DNA of 64,000 nucleotides from Rhizobium sp. GN54. GTDB taxonomy: Bacteria > Pseudomonadota > Alphaproteobacteria > Rhizobiales > Rhizobiaceae. Positions 1-9,809 of the stretch are shown piece by piece (the stretch's first letter is position 1; each line of letters begins with the position of its first letter). Below the pieces are notes generated by a model. It did no database searches and was not told where the DNA came from. It was given only the letters and a program-made list of their open reading frames with translations. Location: positions 124,001 to 188,000 of the forward strand of contig NZ_JAJNCZ010000005.1 of the NCBI RefSeq assembly GCF_021026345.1. Direction: 5' to 3'. The translations under genes were made by a program, and so were the position numbers.

Positions 1-105
1 CTTTGGTTGAGTGCATTGATCTTGACTGCCGCAACGCTTGCAGCGGTCGCAACGCTGATCGGTATCGATGGCCGCCAGCCCGTCCGGGCGCCGGCGATTT
101 TCTGA
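1..105 (+). CDS. C-terminal end of an unknown membrane protein (partial)
   Basis: The window opens inside a rightward reading frame (frame 1) that gives 34 residues before a TGA at 103-105. The first two thirds form a hydrophobic stretch rich in Leu, Ala and Ile, consistent with a last transmembrane helix, followed by a short polar tail with GRQPVRAP. It ends 45 bases before the stop of the convergent rhaK. The start and most of the protein lie outside the window, so the family cannot be named. Confidence 0.5.
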   Translation, partial: LWLSALILTAATLAAVATLIGIDGRQPVRAPAIF

Positions 106-149
106 TCCGAAACTTCCGGCCGGCCACGGATCGGGGTGCCCTCGGCGCC

Positions 150-1511
150 TCAACCGGAAGCGAGGCTGCGCCATCTTTCGACATAGGCCGTCGCAGCCCC
201 GGGCAGCGACGGCTCCACCGGCCGCAGGCGCGGCCTCGGTACCCCTTTCACAGCCAGGCAGGCCGCACCGACACTGGTGCCCGTGGCACTTTCGCCCACG
301 AGCACGCGCCTGCCGGTTGCCGCCGCCAGCATCGCCAGATATCGACCGTTGCCCGAGAACGGCCCCTCGACGATGACAGGCCCGTCCGCGCCGATCAGCG
401 ACAGGCAGGTCGCACTCATGAGGGCGAGATAGAACGCGACCGCGACCTGGGCCTCCTCTTCCGTCAGTTGCCCGCGATCGATCGTCCAGCGGGCCTGGCG
501 GCCCGGAAAGGGCCCGGAATCGTCGGGGATGGACGGCAGGATCATCGCCTGCCGGGCCAGAACGGAGGCGACGGCATCATCGCCGACGGGCGCGTTCCTG
601 CCGCCGAGGAGCGAGAAGGCGCGGCCGCCCATGAAGCGGGCGGAGGGGACCGGGTCACCCAGCGCATTGACGTTGACCAGCGTATCGCGCCGCTCGTCCA
701 GTTCGCAGTGCCGGGCGCCCATCGCCATGCAGACGACCCAGGTGCCGGTCGAGACGACCGCGTAGGGCGAAGGCGTCGTCAGCACATGGGGCAGGAGCGA
801 GGCGTTGGAATCGTGGATGCCGCAGTGGACGGGCGTCTGCGCATCCAGCCCGGTGGCAGCGGCAAGCTCCGGCAGGATCGGCCCGAGCACGTCGGAAGCC
901 TTGCGCAGGGGCGGCATCAGCCGGCTCCAGCCCTGCCCGGTCACCAGCGTCGAATATCGGCGGTTCACCGGCTCCCACAGGTCGGCGTGGCAACCGAGCG
1001 AGGTGACCTCGCCGGCCAGCACCCCGGTCAGCCGGTACGACCAGTACTGCGCGTACATCAGGATAGCTGACACCCGCCCGAACGCCTCGGGGAAGCGGCG
1101 CGACTGCCAGTAGAGCTGCATGCCCGCGTTCAGGCCGACGGGCAGCTTCGGCGTACCCGTCTCGGAAAAGGACGGTCGAACGGCCTCGTACTCCGCGAGC
1201 AGCTCCTGCGGACCCGCATGCTCATAGTCCAGCACCGGCAGGACCAGAACGCCGTCGCCGTCGACGAGTGCGGCCGTGGCGCCGTGCGTCGTCACCGAGA
1301 TGCGATCGATCCGGCGCTCGACGTTCAGCACCTTGAGACTGTCGAGAATGAAGGCCCACAAACGTTCGGTGTCGAAATGCGGATAGGGCGGCGCGTCCAC
1401 CACGCCGTTGGGGGTGGTGCGCACGGCGATCTCGCCGAAGCTCTCGCCATCGACGAGTGCCACCTTGGCATTCGTCTTGCCGATATCGATGACGGCGATC
1501 GTGCGGGCCAT
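150..1511 (-). CDS. rhaK: rhamnulokinase-type FGGY carbohydrate kinase RhaK
   Basis: A 453-residue FGGY-family sugar kinase. The N-terminus carries the phosphate-binding motif DIGKTNAK, and the C-terminal half has the GTWV and VEGPFSGNGRY stretches expected of the actin-like ATPase fold. It is the last gene of a leftward operon with all rhizobial rha transport genes, which supports L-rhamnulose as substrate (L-rhamnulose to L-rhamnulose-1-phosphate, cytoplasm). In Rhizobium leguminosarum the equivalent RhaK is known to be needed for activity of the ABC transporter as well as for catabolism. ATG start; the gene begins 10 bases after the rhaU stop. Length is close to that of other rhizobial RhaK proteins. 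Confidence 0.88.
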   Translation of the reverse strand: MARTIAVIDIGKTNAKVALVDGESFGEIAVRTTPNGVVDAPPYPHFDTERLWAFILDSLKVLNVERRIDRISVTTHGATAALVDGDGVLVLPVLDYEHAGPQELLAEYEAVRPSFSETGTPKLPVGLNAGMQLYWQSRRFPEAFGRVSAILMYAQYWSYRLTGVLAGEVTSLGCHADLWEPVNRRYSTLVTGQGWSRLMPPLRKASDVLGPILPELAAATGLDAQTPVHCGIHDSNASLLPHVLTTPSPYAVVSTGTWVVCMAMGARHCELDERRDTLVNVNALGDPVPSARFMGGRAFSLLGGRNAPVGDDAVASVLARQAMILPSIPDDSGPFPGRQARWTIDRGQLTEEEAQVAVAFYLALMSATCLSLIGADGPVIVEGPFSGNGRYLAMLAAATGRRVLVGESATGTSVGAACLAVKGVPRPRLRPVEPSLPGAATAYVERWRSLASG

Positions 1512-1521
1512 GGGCTGCTGC

Positions 1522-1836
1522 TCATTCCATGTGAAAGACGGTGCGGAGCGGAACGGCGACCGGCTCGTTGTCGGGCTTCGTCTCCATGATGTCGGCCATA
1601 TGCGCCCACCAGCGCTTCATCACCGGGTGGTCCGGAAGACTGTCCATCGTGTGGTCGTCGCGCCGCCAGAGGACGCCGAAGAGAAGACCGGTCTCCTCGT
1701 CCAGATGGATGGAATAGTCGGAGACGCCGGCCGCCTTCAGCAGTGCCGCAAGTTCCGGCCAGATCGCGTCGTGCCGTGCCTTGTATTCCTCGGCCATGCC
1801 GGGGTTGAGGCGCATGCGGAAGGCAAATTTCTCCAT
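1522..1836 (-). CDS. rhaU: L-rhamnose mutarotase RhaU
   Basis: A 104-residue protein of the RhaM/RhaU family, which interconverts the alpha and beta anomers of L-rhamnose. The full family pattern is visible: an N-terminal FRMRLNPG strand, then [13 protein letters not shown], the central [10 protein letters not shown], and a C-terminal HPVMKRWW followed by MADIM. The ATG at 1836 is 8 bases after the rhaQ stop and gives the usual family length. It sits between permease and kinase genes of the same operon, as in the R. leguminosarum rhaRSTPQUK operon. Confidence 0.93.
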   Translation of the reverse strand: MEKFAFRMRLNPGMAEEYKARHDAIWPELAALLKAAGVSDYSIHLDEETGLLFGVLWRRDDHTMDSLPDHPVMKRWWAHMADIMETKPDNEPVAVPLRTVFHME

Positions 1837-1844
1837 CGTTCCCC

Positions 1845-2849
1845 TCAGTGTCCCATGCGGCGCCTGAGCCGCGTGTAGAGGATCGGCAGCGCGATCACCG
1901 AAATCAGCAGCAGGCCGATGAAGATCGACATGACGATGCCGGGCACGTTGAGCAGGCCGAAGCCGAAGGTGACCATGCCCATGATGAAGGCCGCCAGCAC
2001 CACGCCGCCGATCGTGCCGGAGCCGCCGAGGATGCTGACGCCGCCGAGCACCACCATCGTCACCACTTCCAGCTCCCAGCCGAGCGCGATCGAGGGCCGG
2101 GTCGAGCCGAGGCGCGAGGTCAGGCAGATCGAGGCGATCGCCGACATCAGGCCGGTGAGCAGGAACAGGGTGAACTTCACGCGCGCCACCCGCACGCCGG
2201 AGAAGAGGGCGGCCGTCTGGTTGTTGCCGATCGCATAGACCGCGCGGCCGAAGTTCGTCATGTGCAGGATCACCGCATAGAGAAGCGCAAAGCCCAGAAA
2301 CAAGCAGAACTCGAACGAGAACACCCACCAGACATAGCCCTGCCCGAACCAGGAGAAGCCTGCCGGATATTCGGTGAAGGCCTGGTCGCCGAGAATGATG
2401 AAGGCGATGCCGCGGAACAGGCTCATGGTGCCGATCGTGACCACGATCGAGGGCAGCCCCAGCCGGGTCACGAGCAGACCGTTGACGGCGCCGCAGGCAA
2501 GGCCCACCGCCAGGCCGACAACCACCAGCGCCGGCGTGTCGAAACCCTGCGTCGCGGCATAGCCCATGGCCGTCGACGTCAGCGCCACGATAGAGGCGAC
2601 CGACAGGTCGATCTCGCCCGAGATAACCACGAGCGCCATAGCGAAGGCGATCATCGCCTTCTCGGTGAAGTTGAAGGTCGCGTCGGACAGGTTCCACGGG
2701 TCGAGGAAGTAGGGGGAGGCCAGCGAATTGGCGACGAAGATCAGGATCGCCACCACCACCAGCAGGCTCTCCCAGCTCTTCAGCAGGCGGGATCCCCGGC
2801 TCTGCAGGCGGTCGGGAATATGACGGGTCTGGACCTGTGCCTCGGCCAT
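1845..2849 (-). CDS. rhaQ: rhamnose ABC transporter permease RhaQ
   Basis: A 334-residue inner-membrane permease of the CUT2 (ribose/xylose type) class with about ten hydrophobic segments. The typical [14 protein letters not shown] stretch after the second or third helix and the [19 protein letters not shown] cytoplasmic loop that contacts the ATPase are both present. The chosen ATG at 2849 overlaps the rhaP stop by one base (TGATG), implying translational coupling. RhaP and RhaQ are homologous and should form the heterodimeric pore of the L-rhamnose importer with RhaT and RhaS. Confidence 0.9.
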   Translation of the reverse strand: MAEAQVQTRHIPDRLQSRGSRLLKSWESLLVVVAILIFVANSLASPYFLDPWNLSDATFNFTEKAMIAFAMALVVISGEIDLSVASIVALTSTAMGYAATQGFDTPALVVVGLAVGLACGAVNGLLVTRLGLPSIVVTIGTMSLFRGIAFIILGDQAFTEYPAGFSWFGQGYVWWVFSFEFCLFLGFALLYAVILHMTNFGRAVYAIGNNQTAALFSGVRVARVKFTLFLLTGLMSAIASICLTSRLGSTRPSIALGWELEVVTMVVLGGVSILGGSGTIGGVVLAAFIMGMVTFGFGLLNVPGIVMSIFIGLLLISVIALPILYTRLRRRMGH

Positions 2850-3826
2850 CAGTGTGCCTCCGCCTTCTTGAGAATGACCCTGCCCTTGCGCCGCTCGGCG
2901 CGCGCATTGACGGCGACGGCGATGATGATGACCATGCCGGAGATGGCCATCTGGGCGAAGGGAGAAATGTTGATGACCGGCAGCGCGTTCTTGATGATGC
3001 CGAGGAACAGCGCGCCGAGGACCGCCCCCGGCACCGAGCCGATGCCGCCGGCGATCGAGATGCCACCGATCACGCAGGCGGCGATGATGTCGAGTTCGAA
3101 GCCGAGCGCGATGTCGACATAGGCGACGGCGTAGCGGGACACCCAGAGATAGCCGGCAAAGCCGGCAAGCGCGCCGGAAAGGCAATAGGCCAGGAATCGG
3201 GTACGGCCGACGTCGATGCCGGTATAGACCGCCGCGTGCGGGTTGCCGCCGACGGCGAAGAAGGCCCGGCCCGTCGCCGTGCGGGTCATCACGACGAACA
3301 TGAGCGCGACGATGAGGACGGAGAACCAGGAGAGCGCGGGGATGCCGAAGAGATCGGCCCGCGGCAGTCCCTTGAAGGCCTCGCTCATCTGGTGGGCATT
3401 GATCCACTGGCCGCCGGTGAGCAGGAAGATCGTGCCGCGGAAGATCGTCAACGTCCCGAGCGTCACCACGATCGGCGGGATGTTCAGCTTCCAGACGAGC
3501 AGGCCGTTGATCGAGCCGAGGGCCGCACCCAGCGCCACGACGGCTGCGATCACCAGCGGGATCGGCAGGCCGGGCCAGGCGACGTTGATGAGGCCGGCGA
3601 CCATGCCGCAAAGCGCAAGGTTCGCCGCCATCGAGAGATCGATGCAGCGGGTGAGGATCACCGCCATCTGCCCGAGCGCCAGGATGATCAGGATCGAGGT
3701 GTCGTTGTAGACCCGACCGAGATTGGCCGGCTGGACGAAGCCGGGGAAGCGCAGCGTGACCAGCGCCACCAGCGCCAGGATCGCCACGACCAGCAGCGCC
3801 TCGCGGTTCTTCAGAAGCATGTTCAT
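2849..3826 (-). CDS. rhaP: rhamnose ABC transporter permease RhaP
   Basis: A 325-residue CUT2-class inner-membrane permease, homologous to the next gene. It shows the characteristic [15 protein letters not shown] stretch, the [19 protein letters not shown] helix and the [19 protein letters not shown] coupling loop. The ATG at 3826 overlaps the rhaT stop by four bases (ATGA) and is followed by a second in-frame ATG two codons later. It would be the partner of RhaQ in the membrane part of the L-rhamnose importer. Confidence 0.9.
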   Translation of the reverse strand: MNMLLKNREALLVVAILALVALVTLRFPGFVQPANLGRVYNDTSILIILALGQMAVILTRCIDLSMAANLALCGMVAGLINVAWPGLPIPLVIAAVVALGAALGSINGLLVWKLNIPPIVVTLGTLTIFRGTIFLLTGGQWINAHQMSEAFKGLPRADLFGIPALSWFSVLIVALMFVVMTRTATGRAFFAVGGNPHAAVYTGIDVGRTRFLAYCLSGALAGFAGYLWVSRYAVAYVDIALGFELDIIAACVIGGISIAGGIGSVPGAVLGALFLGIIKNALPVINISPFAQMAISGMVIIIAVAVNARAERRKGRVILKKAEAH

Positions 3827-5322
3827 GGCGCGGTCTCCGAAATGCCTGCGGCGGCGCGAACCAGTTTCTCCGCCGAGAGTTCGGCGCGCTCGAACCGGCC
3901 GACCATCCTGCCCTCGCGCATGACGATGACGCGGTCCGACATGCCCATGATCTCGGGGATTTCCGAGGAGACCATAATGACGCTGAGACCCTGCGCAGCC
4001 AGTTCGCTCATGAAGGCGTGGACGGCGGCCTTGGAGCCGATGTCGATGCCCTTGGTCGGCTCGTCCAGGATGATCACCTTCGGCTTCGTCGCCAGCCACT
4101 TGGCGATGACGACCTTCTGCTGGTTGCCGCCCGACAGCGTGCCGACGTCCTGGTCGAGGGAGGCAGCGCGCAGGTCGAGCCTTGAGGTGTATTCGCGCGC
4201 CAGCCGGAATTCCTCGGCCATGCGCAGGAAGCCGGAACGCGAGGTGCGGGTCAGCGAGGGCAGCGTGACGTTCTGGAAGATCGGCATGCCGATGATCGCG
4301 CCCTGCCGGCCGCGCTCTTCCGGCACATAGACGATGCCGGCCTCGATCGCCTCGGCCGGCGAACGGATGACGAGAACCCTGTCGTCCAGCCGGACGGCGC
4401 CGGCCGACGGTCTGGTGATGCCGATCAGCGACTGCATGAACTCGGAGCGGCCTGCCCCGACAAGGCCATAGAAGCCCAGGATCTCGCCGCGGCGCAGCTC
4501 GAAATTGATGTCCTCGAATTCGGTCGGGTGGCGGTAGCCGGAAACGGTCAGCACCGGTTCGCCGATCGCCACCTCCTGCTTGGGGAAGACCTGGCCGACG
4601 TCGCGGCCAACCATCATGCGCACGAGATCATCCTGCGTCGTCCCCGCGATCAGCCCCTCGCCGACCATGCGGCCGTCGCGGAAAACGGTATAGCGGTCGG
4701 CGATGCGGAAGATCTCGTCGAACTTGTGGCTGATGAAGAGGATCGCCTTGCCGTCTGCCTTGAGCCGGTCGATCAGTTCATAGAGTTCGTGGATCTCCTT
4801 ATAGGAGAGGGCAGCGGTCGGCTCGTCCATGATGACGACGCGGGCGTCGATCGACAGCGCGCGCGCGATCGCTACCAGATGCTTGCTGGCGATGCCGAGG
4901 TCGCGCAGGCGGATCGAGGGATCGAGGCTCGCGCCGACCCGCTCCAGCAGCATGCGCGCATCGGTGTTCATCCTCTGCCAGTCGATCAGGCCGAAGGGGG
5001 TGCGCGGGGCATGGCCGAGGAAGATGTTCTCGGCGACGGAAAGCTCGTCGAAGAGCACCGTCTCCTGGTGGATGGCGGTGACGCCGGCCCTCGCGGCAGC
5101 GCTTGCGGAAGGAAAGTGCATCTCCTCGCCGTCGACGCGGATCGTGCCGCCATCGGGCTGGTAGATGCCGGTGAGGATCTTCACCAGCGTCGACTTGCCG
5201 GCGCCGTTCTCGCCGACCAGAGCGGTCACGGAGCCCGGATAGAGCGACAGCGAGACGTCGGAAAGCGCGTGGACGCCCGGGAAGGACTTGGAGATCCCCT
5301 GAAGCGCGATCGCCGGCTTCAT
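3823..5322 (-). CDS. rhaT: rhamnose ABC transporter ATP-binding protein RhaT (double ATPase)
   Basis: A 499-residue tandem ATPase of the RbsA/XylG type. Domain 1 has Walker A GENGAGKST (about residue 40) and Walker B VVIMDEPTAAL, but its signature is degenerate (GIASKHLVAIARAL). Domain 2 has a degenerate Walker A (VGAGRSE, no Lys), a canonical signature LSGGNQQK and Walker B VIILDEPTKGID. This split of intact motifs is normal for CUT2 ATPases. The open frame extends nine codons further to a TTG at 5349; the ATG at 5322 is preferred because it begins directly before the first beta strand. Neither start has a strong ribosome-binding site. Confidence 0.9.
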   Translation of the reverse strand: MKPAIALQGISKSFPGVHALSDVSLSLYPGSVTALVGENGAGKSTLVKILTGIYQPDGGTIRVDGEEMHFPSASAAARAGVTAIHQETVLFDELSVAENIFLGHAPRTPFGLIDWQRMNTDARMLLERVGASLDPSIRLRDLGIASKHLVAIARALSIDARVVIMDEPTAALSYKEIHELYELIDRLKADGKAILFISHKFDEIFRIADRYTVFRDGRMVGEGLIAGTTQDDLVRMMVGRDVGQVFPKQEVAIGEPVLTVSGYRHPTEFEDINFELRRGEILGFYGLVGAGRSEFMQSLIGITRPSAGAVRLDDRVLVIRSPAEAIEAGIVYVPEERGRQGAIIGMPIFQNVTLPSLTRTSRSGFLRMAEEFRLAREYTSRLDLRAASLDQDVGTLSGGNQQKVVIAKWLATKPKVIILDEPTKGIDIGSKAAVHAFMSELAAQGLSVIMVSSEIPEIMGMSDRVIVMREGRMVGRFERAELSAEKLVRAAAGISETAP

Positions 5323-5412
5323 CCGCGATGTGGTCGTGTCCTGCAACAAGGGTTCGTCCGTCAGTTCGGGTACGGTGTCGTCAGGCCGTGTTCAGCCTGG
5401 CCATGCTTGAAA

Positions 5413-5559
5413 ATTGCCCCTCACCCTAGCCCTCTCCCCGCAAGCGGGGAGAGGGGACGATGCCGTTTCGCCGCTTCGATGGCAGGCGAGACGTTGCCAG
5501 GCATTTCCTTCTCCCCGTTCACGGGGAGAAGGTGGCCGGCAGGCCGGATGAGGGGCAAT
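5413..5559. repeat. RIME-like intergenic palindromic element, copy 1
   Basis: A 147-bp element in the rhaS-rhaT gap. Its ends are perfect 11-bp inverted repeats (ATTGCCCCTCA at the left, TGAGGGGCAAT at the right). It contains two internal hairpins built on CTCTCCCCGC/GCGGGGAGAG and CTTCTCCCCG/CGGGGAGAAG. This matches the known rhizobial intergenic mosaic elements (RIME). The transcript would fold strongly between the binding-protein gene and the ATPase gene, which fits the usual excess of binding protein over the membrane components. Confidence 0.8.
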
Positions 5560-5612
5560 GCACTTGCTTCACTGCGGCCCGGCCATACTACCGCCGCGCC
5601 GCCCACCAAGGA

Positions 5613-6605
5613 TCAGAAGATCTTGGCGAATTCCTCGACATTCGAGGCGTCGTAGACGAACGGGTCGGCCATGGCGCCTTCGTTCTTGTCGTCCAGCTTG
5701 ACCTTGCCCATACGGCCCATGTTGAGCTCCGCGCCGGGCTTGGCTTCCGCACCCTCGATCAGGTCATTGGCGATCATGGTGGCGGAATAGCCGAGGTCGA
5801 TCGGGTTCCAGATCGCGAACGACTTGGACGCACCGGACTTCACGTGGCCCGCCATTTCGGAGGGAAGGCCGAGGCCGGTGACGTTGATCTGGCCGGCCTT
5901 GCCAGCATCCGAGACGGCCTGGGCGGCGGCGACGATGCCGACGGAGGTCGGCGCGATGATCGCCTTCAGGTCCGGATAGGACTGGATGAGCCCCTGCGTC
6001 TCGCGGTAGGACTTGTCGGCCAGGTCGTCGCCATAGACGGTGGTGACGATGTTGACGCCCGGATAGTTCGGCAACACCTTCTTCATCTCCTCGATCCAGA
6101 CGTTCTGGTTGGTCGAGGTTGCCGTTGCCGACAGGATCGCCACGTCGCCCTTGCCGTCCGGCAGGTTGTCGGCAGCCATCTTCACGCACATATTGCCGAT
6201 CAGCGCGCTGGACGACGGGTTCAGGTGCATCGAGCGGCCTTCCGGCGCCACGCCGGAATCCCAGGAGATCACCTTGATGCCGCGGTCCATCGCCTTCTTC
6301 AGGGCCGGCACCAGCGCATCGGTGTCGTTGGCCGAGACGGCGATCGCATCGACCTTCTGGGCGATCAGCGAGTTGATCACCTCGATCTGCCCTTCGGCGG
6401 TGGTCGTCGTCGGGCCGGTATAGATCACCTCGACGTTGCCGAGTTCCTTCGCCGCCTCCTGCGCGCCCTTGTTGGCGGCCTCGAAGAAGCCGATGCCGAG
6501 CGCCTTCACCACCAGCGCGATCTTCTTGTCCGCCGCATTGGCGACGTTTCCGACGAGCGCCGTCGAGACAGCGGCTGCGACGAGCAATGCCTTCCAGATC
6601 TTCAT
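5613..6605 (-). CDS. rhaS: rhamnose ABC transporter substrate-binding protein RhaS
   Basis: A 330-residue periplasmic binding protein of the ribose/xylose (type I) family. The first about 24 residues form a Sec signal peptide ending in NAADKK. The mature protein begins with IALVVKALGIGFFEAANKG, where the family places the first sugar-contact strand, and contains the SANDTDALVPAL and ISWDSG motifs of this class. A GGAGGAC ribosome-binding site precedes the ATG. It follows rhaR and precedes the ATPase gene, with a RIME-like element in between. Confidence 0.92.
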   Translation of the reverse strand: MKIWKALLVAAAVSTALVGNVANAADKKIALVVKALGIGFFEAANKGAQEAAKELGNVEVIYTGPTTTTAEGQIEVINSLIAQKVDAIAVSANDTDALVPALKKAMDRGIKVISWDSGVAPEGRSMHLNPSSSALIGNMCVKMAADNLPDGKGDVAILSATATSTNQNVWIEEMKKVLPNYPGVNIVTTVYGDDLADKSYRETQGLIQSYPDLKAIIAPTSVGIVAAAQAVSDAGKAGQINVTGLGLPSEMAGHVKSGASKSFAIWNPIDLGYSATMIANDLIEGAEAKPGAELNMGRMGKVKLDDKNEGAMADPFVYDASNVEEFAKIF

Positions 6606-6649
6606 GTCCTAGTCCTCCCTGACTGGTACGTTCCCCTCCCCGACCGGCC

Positions 6650-7462
6650 CTATGCCTGCGAGGGAGCATTCTCCACCGGAGCCGCCGCCCGAACGTCCGC
6701 GACGATCAGGCTGACGCCGGCATTCTCCAGCATCGAGGCTTCCCTGTCCTCGATGCCCGTATCGGTGATGACCGTTGCGATGCGCTTCAACCCGCACAGG
6801 ATGAGGCTGGAGCGCTTCCTGAATTTCGAGGAGTCGACCAGCACGACCAGATCGTCGGCCTGGTCGATCAGCTTCTGCTCGGCCTGGATCAGAAGCGGAT
6901 CGGCCTCCATCAGGCCGAGCGGCCCGAGCCCCTGGGCGCCCATGAACATGCGCCGCGCATAGAAGTTGCGCGTGACGTCGTTCTCGAACGGGCTGAGGAT
7001 GATGTTCTGCTCGCGGTAGATCGTGCCGCCGGAGAGCATCACCGTGTTCTTCGAATGCTTCAGCAGGTGCTCGGCGATCGGAAAGGAATTGGTGAAGACC
7101 TGCATGCGACGGTTCGCCAGGAAGTGCACCATCTGGAAGGTCGTCGTGCCGCCGTTGATGATGATCGGCTCGCCATCCTGACAGAGCGCCACCGCTTCCT
7201 TCGCGATCGCCTGCTTTTGCCTGGCATTGAGCGCCTCGTTGACGCTGAAGGGACGGCCGGCAAGGCCGACGAACTGTGGCGGATTGATCGCCTCGGCGCC
7301 GCCGCGCACGCGGCGCAGGCGCTTCTGCACGTGCAGGGCGGCGATATCCCGACGGATCGTCGCTTCGGAACTGTCGGTCAGATCCACCAGTTCCTGCACC
7401 GTGGCGACGGGCTTTTCCTGGACGGCCGACAGAATGATCCGATGTCTTTCCTTCTCGTGCAT
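6650..7462 (-). CDS. rhaR: DeoR-family transcriptional regulator RhaR
   Basis: A 270-residue DeoR-family repressor. The N-terminal winged helix-turn-helix is clear (RHRIILSAVQEKP, TVQELVDLTDSSEATIRRDI, RLRRVRGGAEA), followed by a sugar-phosphate-sensing domain with the INGGTTTFQMV and MLSGGTIYREQN motifs. The ATG at 7462 is chosen over an upstream in-frame ATG at 7495 because it follows GGGAGGAGCC and starts at the conserved MHEKERHR. It is the first gene of the leftward rha operon and diverges from rhaD, so it is well placed to control both directions. Confidence 0.92.
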   Translation of the reverse strand: MHEKERHRIILSAVQEKPVATVQELVDLTDSSEATIRRDIAALHVQKRLRRVRGGAEAINPPQFVGLAGRPFSVNEALNARQKQAIAKEAVALCQDGEPIIINGGTTTFQMVHFLANRRMQVFTNSFPIAEHLLKHSKNTVMLSGGTIYREQNIILSPFENDVTRNFYARRMFMGAQGLGPLGLMEADPLLIQAEQKLIDQADDLVVLVDSSKFRKRSSLILCGLKRIATVITDTGIEDREASMLENAGVSLIVADVRAAAPVENAPSQA

Positions 7463-7674
7463 GGCTCCTCCCAATGGTTTGCATGCTTCCATCACGATCG
7501 CGCAATGTCAATCATGATCGGTCATGTTTTTTCATTGTGCAGCGCAGTATGACTGATTTTGATCGTTTGTGATTGACACGCTTGCCGCATCCGTGAGATT
7601 TGAATCCCCGAACTGGAGGTGCGGCCCCGATATCGTCCGAGGGTCGCGACATGGAAGACCGGGAGGAAATGCCG
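7463..7674. promoter_or_regulatory. divergent rhaR/rhaD promoter region
   Basis: This gap separates two divergent rha transcription units. It is clearly richer in A and T than the genes and contains repeated TGATC/GATTG words, for example ATGATCGGTCAT at 7514-7525 and TTTTGATCGTTTGTGATTG before a TTGACA at 7573-7578 that could be a -35 box for rhaD. A DeoR-family regulator would be expected to bind here. The exact operator is not defined by the sequence alone. Confidence 0.5.
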
Positions 7675-9780
7675 ATGCTGGACAAACAGGTGAATGGGCA
7701 GCAAGGCGCACGCCTTGCCAATCTCTGGGACGAGGCGAAGGCGGCCGCGATGAGCGAGCCGGAACGCCTGCTCTATCGCTCGAACCTTCTCGGCTCGGAC
7801 AAGCGCATCACCAATTACGGCGGCGGCAACACCTCTGCCAAGGTGAAGGAGAACGATCCGCTCGGCGGCGGCACGGTCGAGGTGCTCTGGGTGAAGGGAT
7901 CGGGCGGCGACGTCGGCACGATCAGGATGGACGGCTTCGCCACCCTCTATATGGAGAAGCTGCAGGCGCTGAAGGGCCTCTACCGGGGGCTCGAGCATGA
8001 GGACGAGATGGTGGGCTACCTCCCCCACTGCACCTTCAACCTCAATCCGCGCGCCGCCTCCATCGACACGCCACTGCATGCCTACGTGCCGCGCATCCAT
8101 GTCGACCACATGCATCCCGACGCGATCATTGCCATCGCCGCTTCCGAGAACAGCCGCGAGCTGACGCAGCAAATCTTCGGCGACGACATCGGCTGGCTGC
8201 CGTGGAAGCGTCCCGGCTACGAACTCGGCCTGTGGCTGGAAAAGTTCTGCAAGGAAAACCCTGACGCGCGCGGCGTTGTTCTGGAGAGCCACGGCCTGTT
8301 CACCTGGGCGGACACGGCGAAGGAATGCTACGAGACGACGATCGAGATCATCAACAAGGCGATCGCCTGGTTCGAGGCGAACAATACGGCCCCCGCCTTC
8401 GGCGGCGCGGTCAAGCCTGTGCTGGCCGCCGATGAGCGCCGGGCGGTCGCGCAGACGCTGATGCCAGTCATCCGCGGCCTGATCGGTGCGGACGAGAGCA
8501 AGGTCGGCCATTTCGACGACAGCGAGGCCGTTCTCGACTTCGTGACCTCGAAGAACCTGGCGCCGCTCGCAGCGCTCGGCACCAGTTGCCCGGACCATTT
8601 CCTGCGCACCAAGATCCGCCCGCTGGTGGTCGATTTCGATCCGGCAAATCCCGACGTGGACGCCACGCTTGCGGGCCTTGCCGATGCCGTCGCAGCCTAC
8701 CGGGCGGACTATGCCGCCTACTACGAGCGCTGCAAGCACGACAACAGCCCGGCGATGCGCGATCCGAACGCCGTCGTCTACCTCGTTCCCGGTGTCGGCA
8801 TGATCACCTTTGCCAAGGACAAGGCAACCGCGCGCATCTCGGCCGAGTTCTACGTCAACGCCATCAACGTCATGCGCGGCGCCGCAGGCGTTTCCACCTA
8901 TGTCGGCCTGCCGGAGCAGGAGGCCTTCGACATCGAATACTGGCTTCTGGAGGAGGCGAAGCTGCAGCGCATGCCGAAGCCCAAGAGCCTCGCCGGACGC
9001 ATCGCGCTCGTCACCGGCGGCGCCGGCGGGATCGGCAAGGCAACCGCCAACCGGCTGATGGCCGAGGGCGCCTGCGTCGTGCTCGCCGACATCGATGCGG
9101 AGGCGCTGGCCATCGCCCAGTCGGAGCTCGCCGCCCGCTACGGCAAAGACTTCGTCCGCTCGGTCGCCATGAACGTCACCGACGAGGCGCTCGTGGAAAA
9201 GAGCTTCGCCGACACGCTCGTCGATTTCGGCGGCCTCGACATTCTCGTTTCCAATGCCGGGCTCGCCTCCTCCGCGCCGATCGAGGAGACCACGCTTTCG
9301 CTCTGGAACAAGAACATCGACATTCTCGCCACTGGCTATTTCCTCGTCTCGCGCGAGGCGTTCCGGATCTTCCGCCGGCAGAAGGCCGGCGGCAATGTCG
9401 TCTTCGTCGCCTCCAAGAACGGCCTGGCCGCGTCTCCGGGTGCTGCCGCCTACTGCACCGCGAAGGCGGCAGAGATCCATCTCGCCCGCTGCCTGGCGCT
9501 TGAGGGCGCTTCCGAGCAGATCCGCGTCAACGTCGTCAATCCGGATGCGGTGCTGCGCGGCTCGAAGATCTGGACCGGCGAATGGAAGGAACAGCGGGCG
9601 GCGACCTACAAGACCGACGACCTGGAGGCACACTACCGCGAGCGCTCCATGCTGAAGCGCAGCGTCTTTCCGGAGGACATCGCCGAGGCGATCTACTTCC
9701 TCGCCTCCGACATGTCGGCCAAGTCGACCGGCAACATCATCAACGTCGACGCCGGCAACGCCCAGTCGTTCACGCGATAA
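7675..9780 (+). CDS. rhaD: bifunctional rhamnulose-1-phosphate aldolase / lactaldehyde dehydrogenase-type SDR (RhaD)
   Basis: A 701-residue fusion. Residues 1 to about 430 are a class II aldolase domain with the zinc-site histidines in HVDHMHPDAI and ESHGLF and an N-terminal NYGGGNTSAK phosphate motif. Residues about 440-700 are a short-chain dehydrogenase with the cofactor motif TGGAGGIG and active-site YCTAK. The family cleaves L-rhamnulose-1-phosphate to dihydroxyacetone phosphate and L-lactaldehyde, then acts on the lactaldehyde. The ATG at 7675 lies 7 bases after GGGAGGA; an ATG at 7669 is too close to it, and the frame is open upstream. It forms a two-gene unit with rhaI. Confidence 0.92.
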   Translation: MLDKQVNGQQGARLANLWDEAKAAAMSEPERLLYRSNLLGSDKRITNYGGGNTSAKVKENDPLGGGTVEVLWVKGSGGDVGTIRMDGFATLYMEKLQALKGLYRGLEHEDEMVGYLPHCTFNLNPRAASIDTPLHAYVPRIHVDHMHPDAIIAIAASENSRELTQQIFGDDIGWLPWKRPGYELGLWLEKFCKENPDARGVVLESHGLFTWADTAKECYETTIEIINKAIAWFEANNTAPAFGGAVKPVLAADERRAVAQTLMPVIRGLIGADESKVGHFDDSEAVLDFVTSKNLAPLAALGTSCPDHFLRTKIRPLVVDFDPANPDVDATLAGLADAVAAYRADYAAYYERCKHDNSPAMRDPNAVVYLVPGVGMITFAKDKATARISAEFYVNAINVMRGAAGVSTYVGLPEQEAFDIEYWLLEEAKLQRMPKPKSLAGRIALVTGGAGGIGKATANRLMAEGACVVLADIDAEALAIAQSELAARYGKDFVRSVAMNVTDEALVEKSFADTLVDFGGLDILVSNAGLASSAPIEETTLSLWNKNIDILATGYFLVSREAFRIFRRQKAGGNVVFVASKNGLAASPGAAAYCTAKAAEIHLARCLALEGASEQIRVNVVNPDAVLRGSKIWTGEWKEQRAATYKTDDLEAHYRERSMLKRSVFPEDIAEAIYFLASDMSAKSTGNIINVDAGNAQSFTR

Positions 9781-9809
9781 GCAAACGGCCCGGTCTGGGA
9801 GGACGAAGC

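Noticed and set aside
1522-3066. 514-residue minus-strand frame over rhaU and the start of rhaQ
   Set aside because: Only its last 104 residues are real (rhaU); the upstream part is out of frame with rhaQ and has shadow composition.
2837-4330. 497-residue plus-strand frame over the rha permease and ATPase genes
   Set aside because: Composition is dominated by Asp, Arg, Glu and His, it has no domain, and the opposite strand codes for three clear ABC transporter proteins with coupled starts.
7522-9633. 703-residue minus-strand frame
   Set aside because: Shadow of rhaD; the plus strand holds intact aldolase and dehydrogenase motifs.
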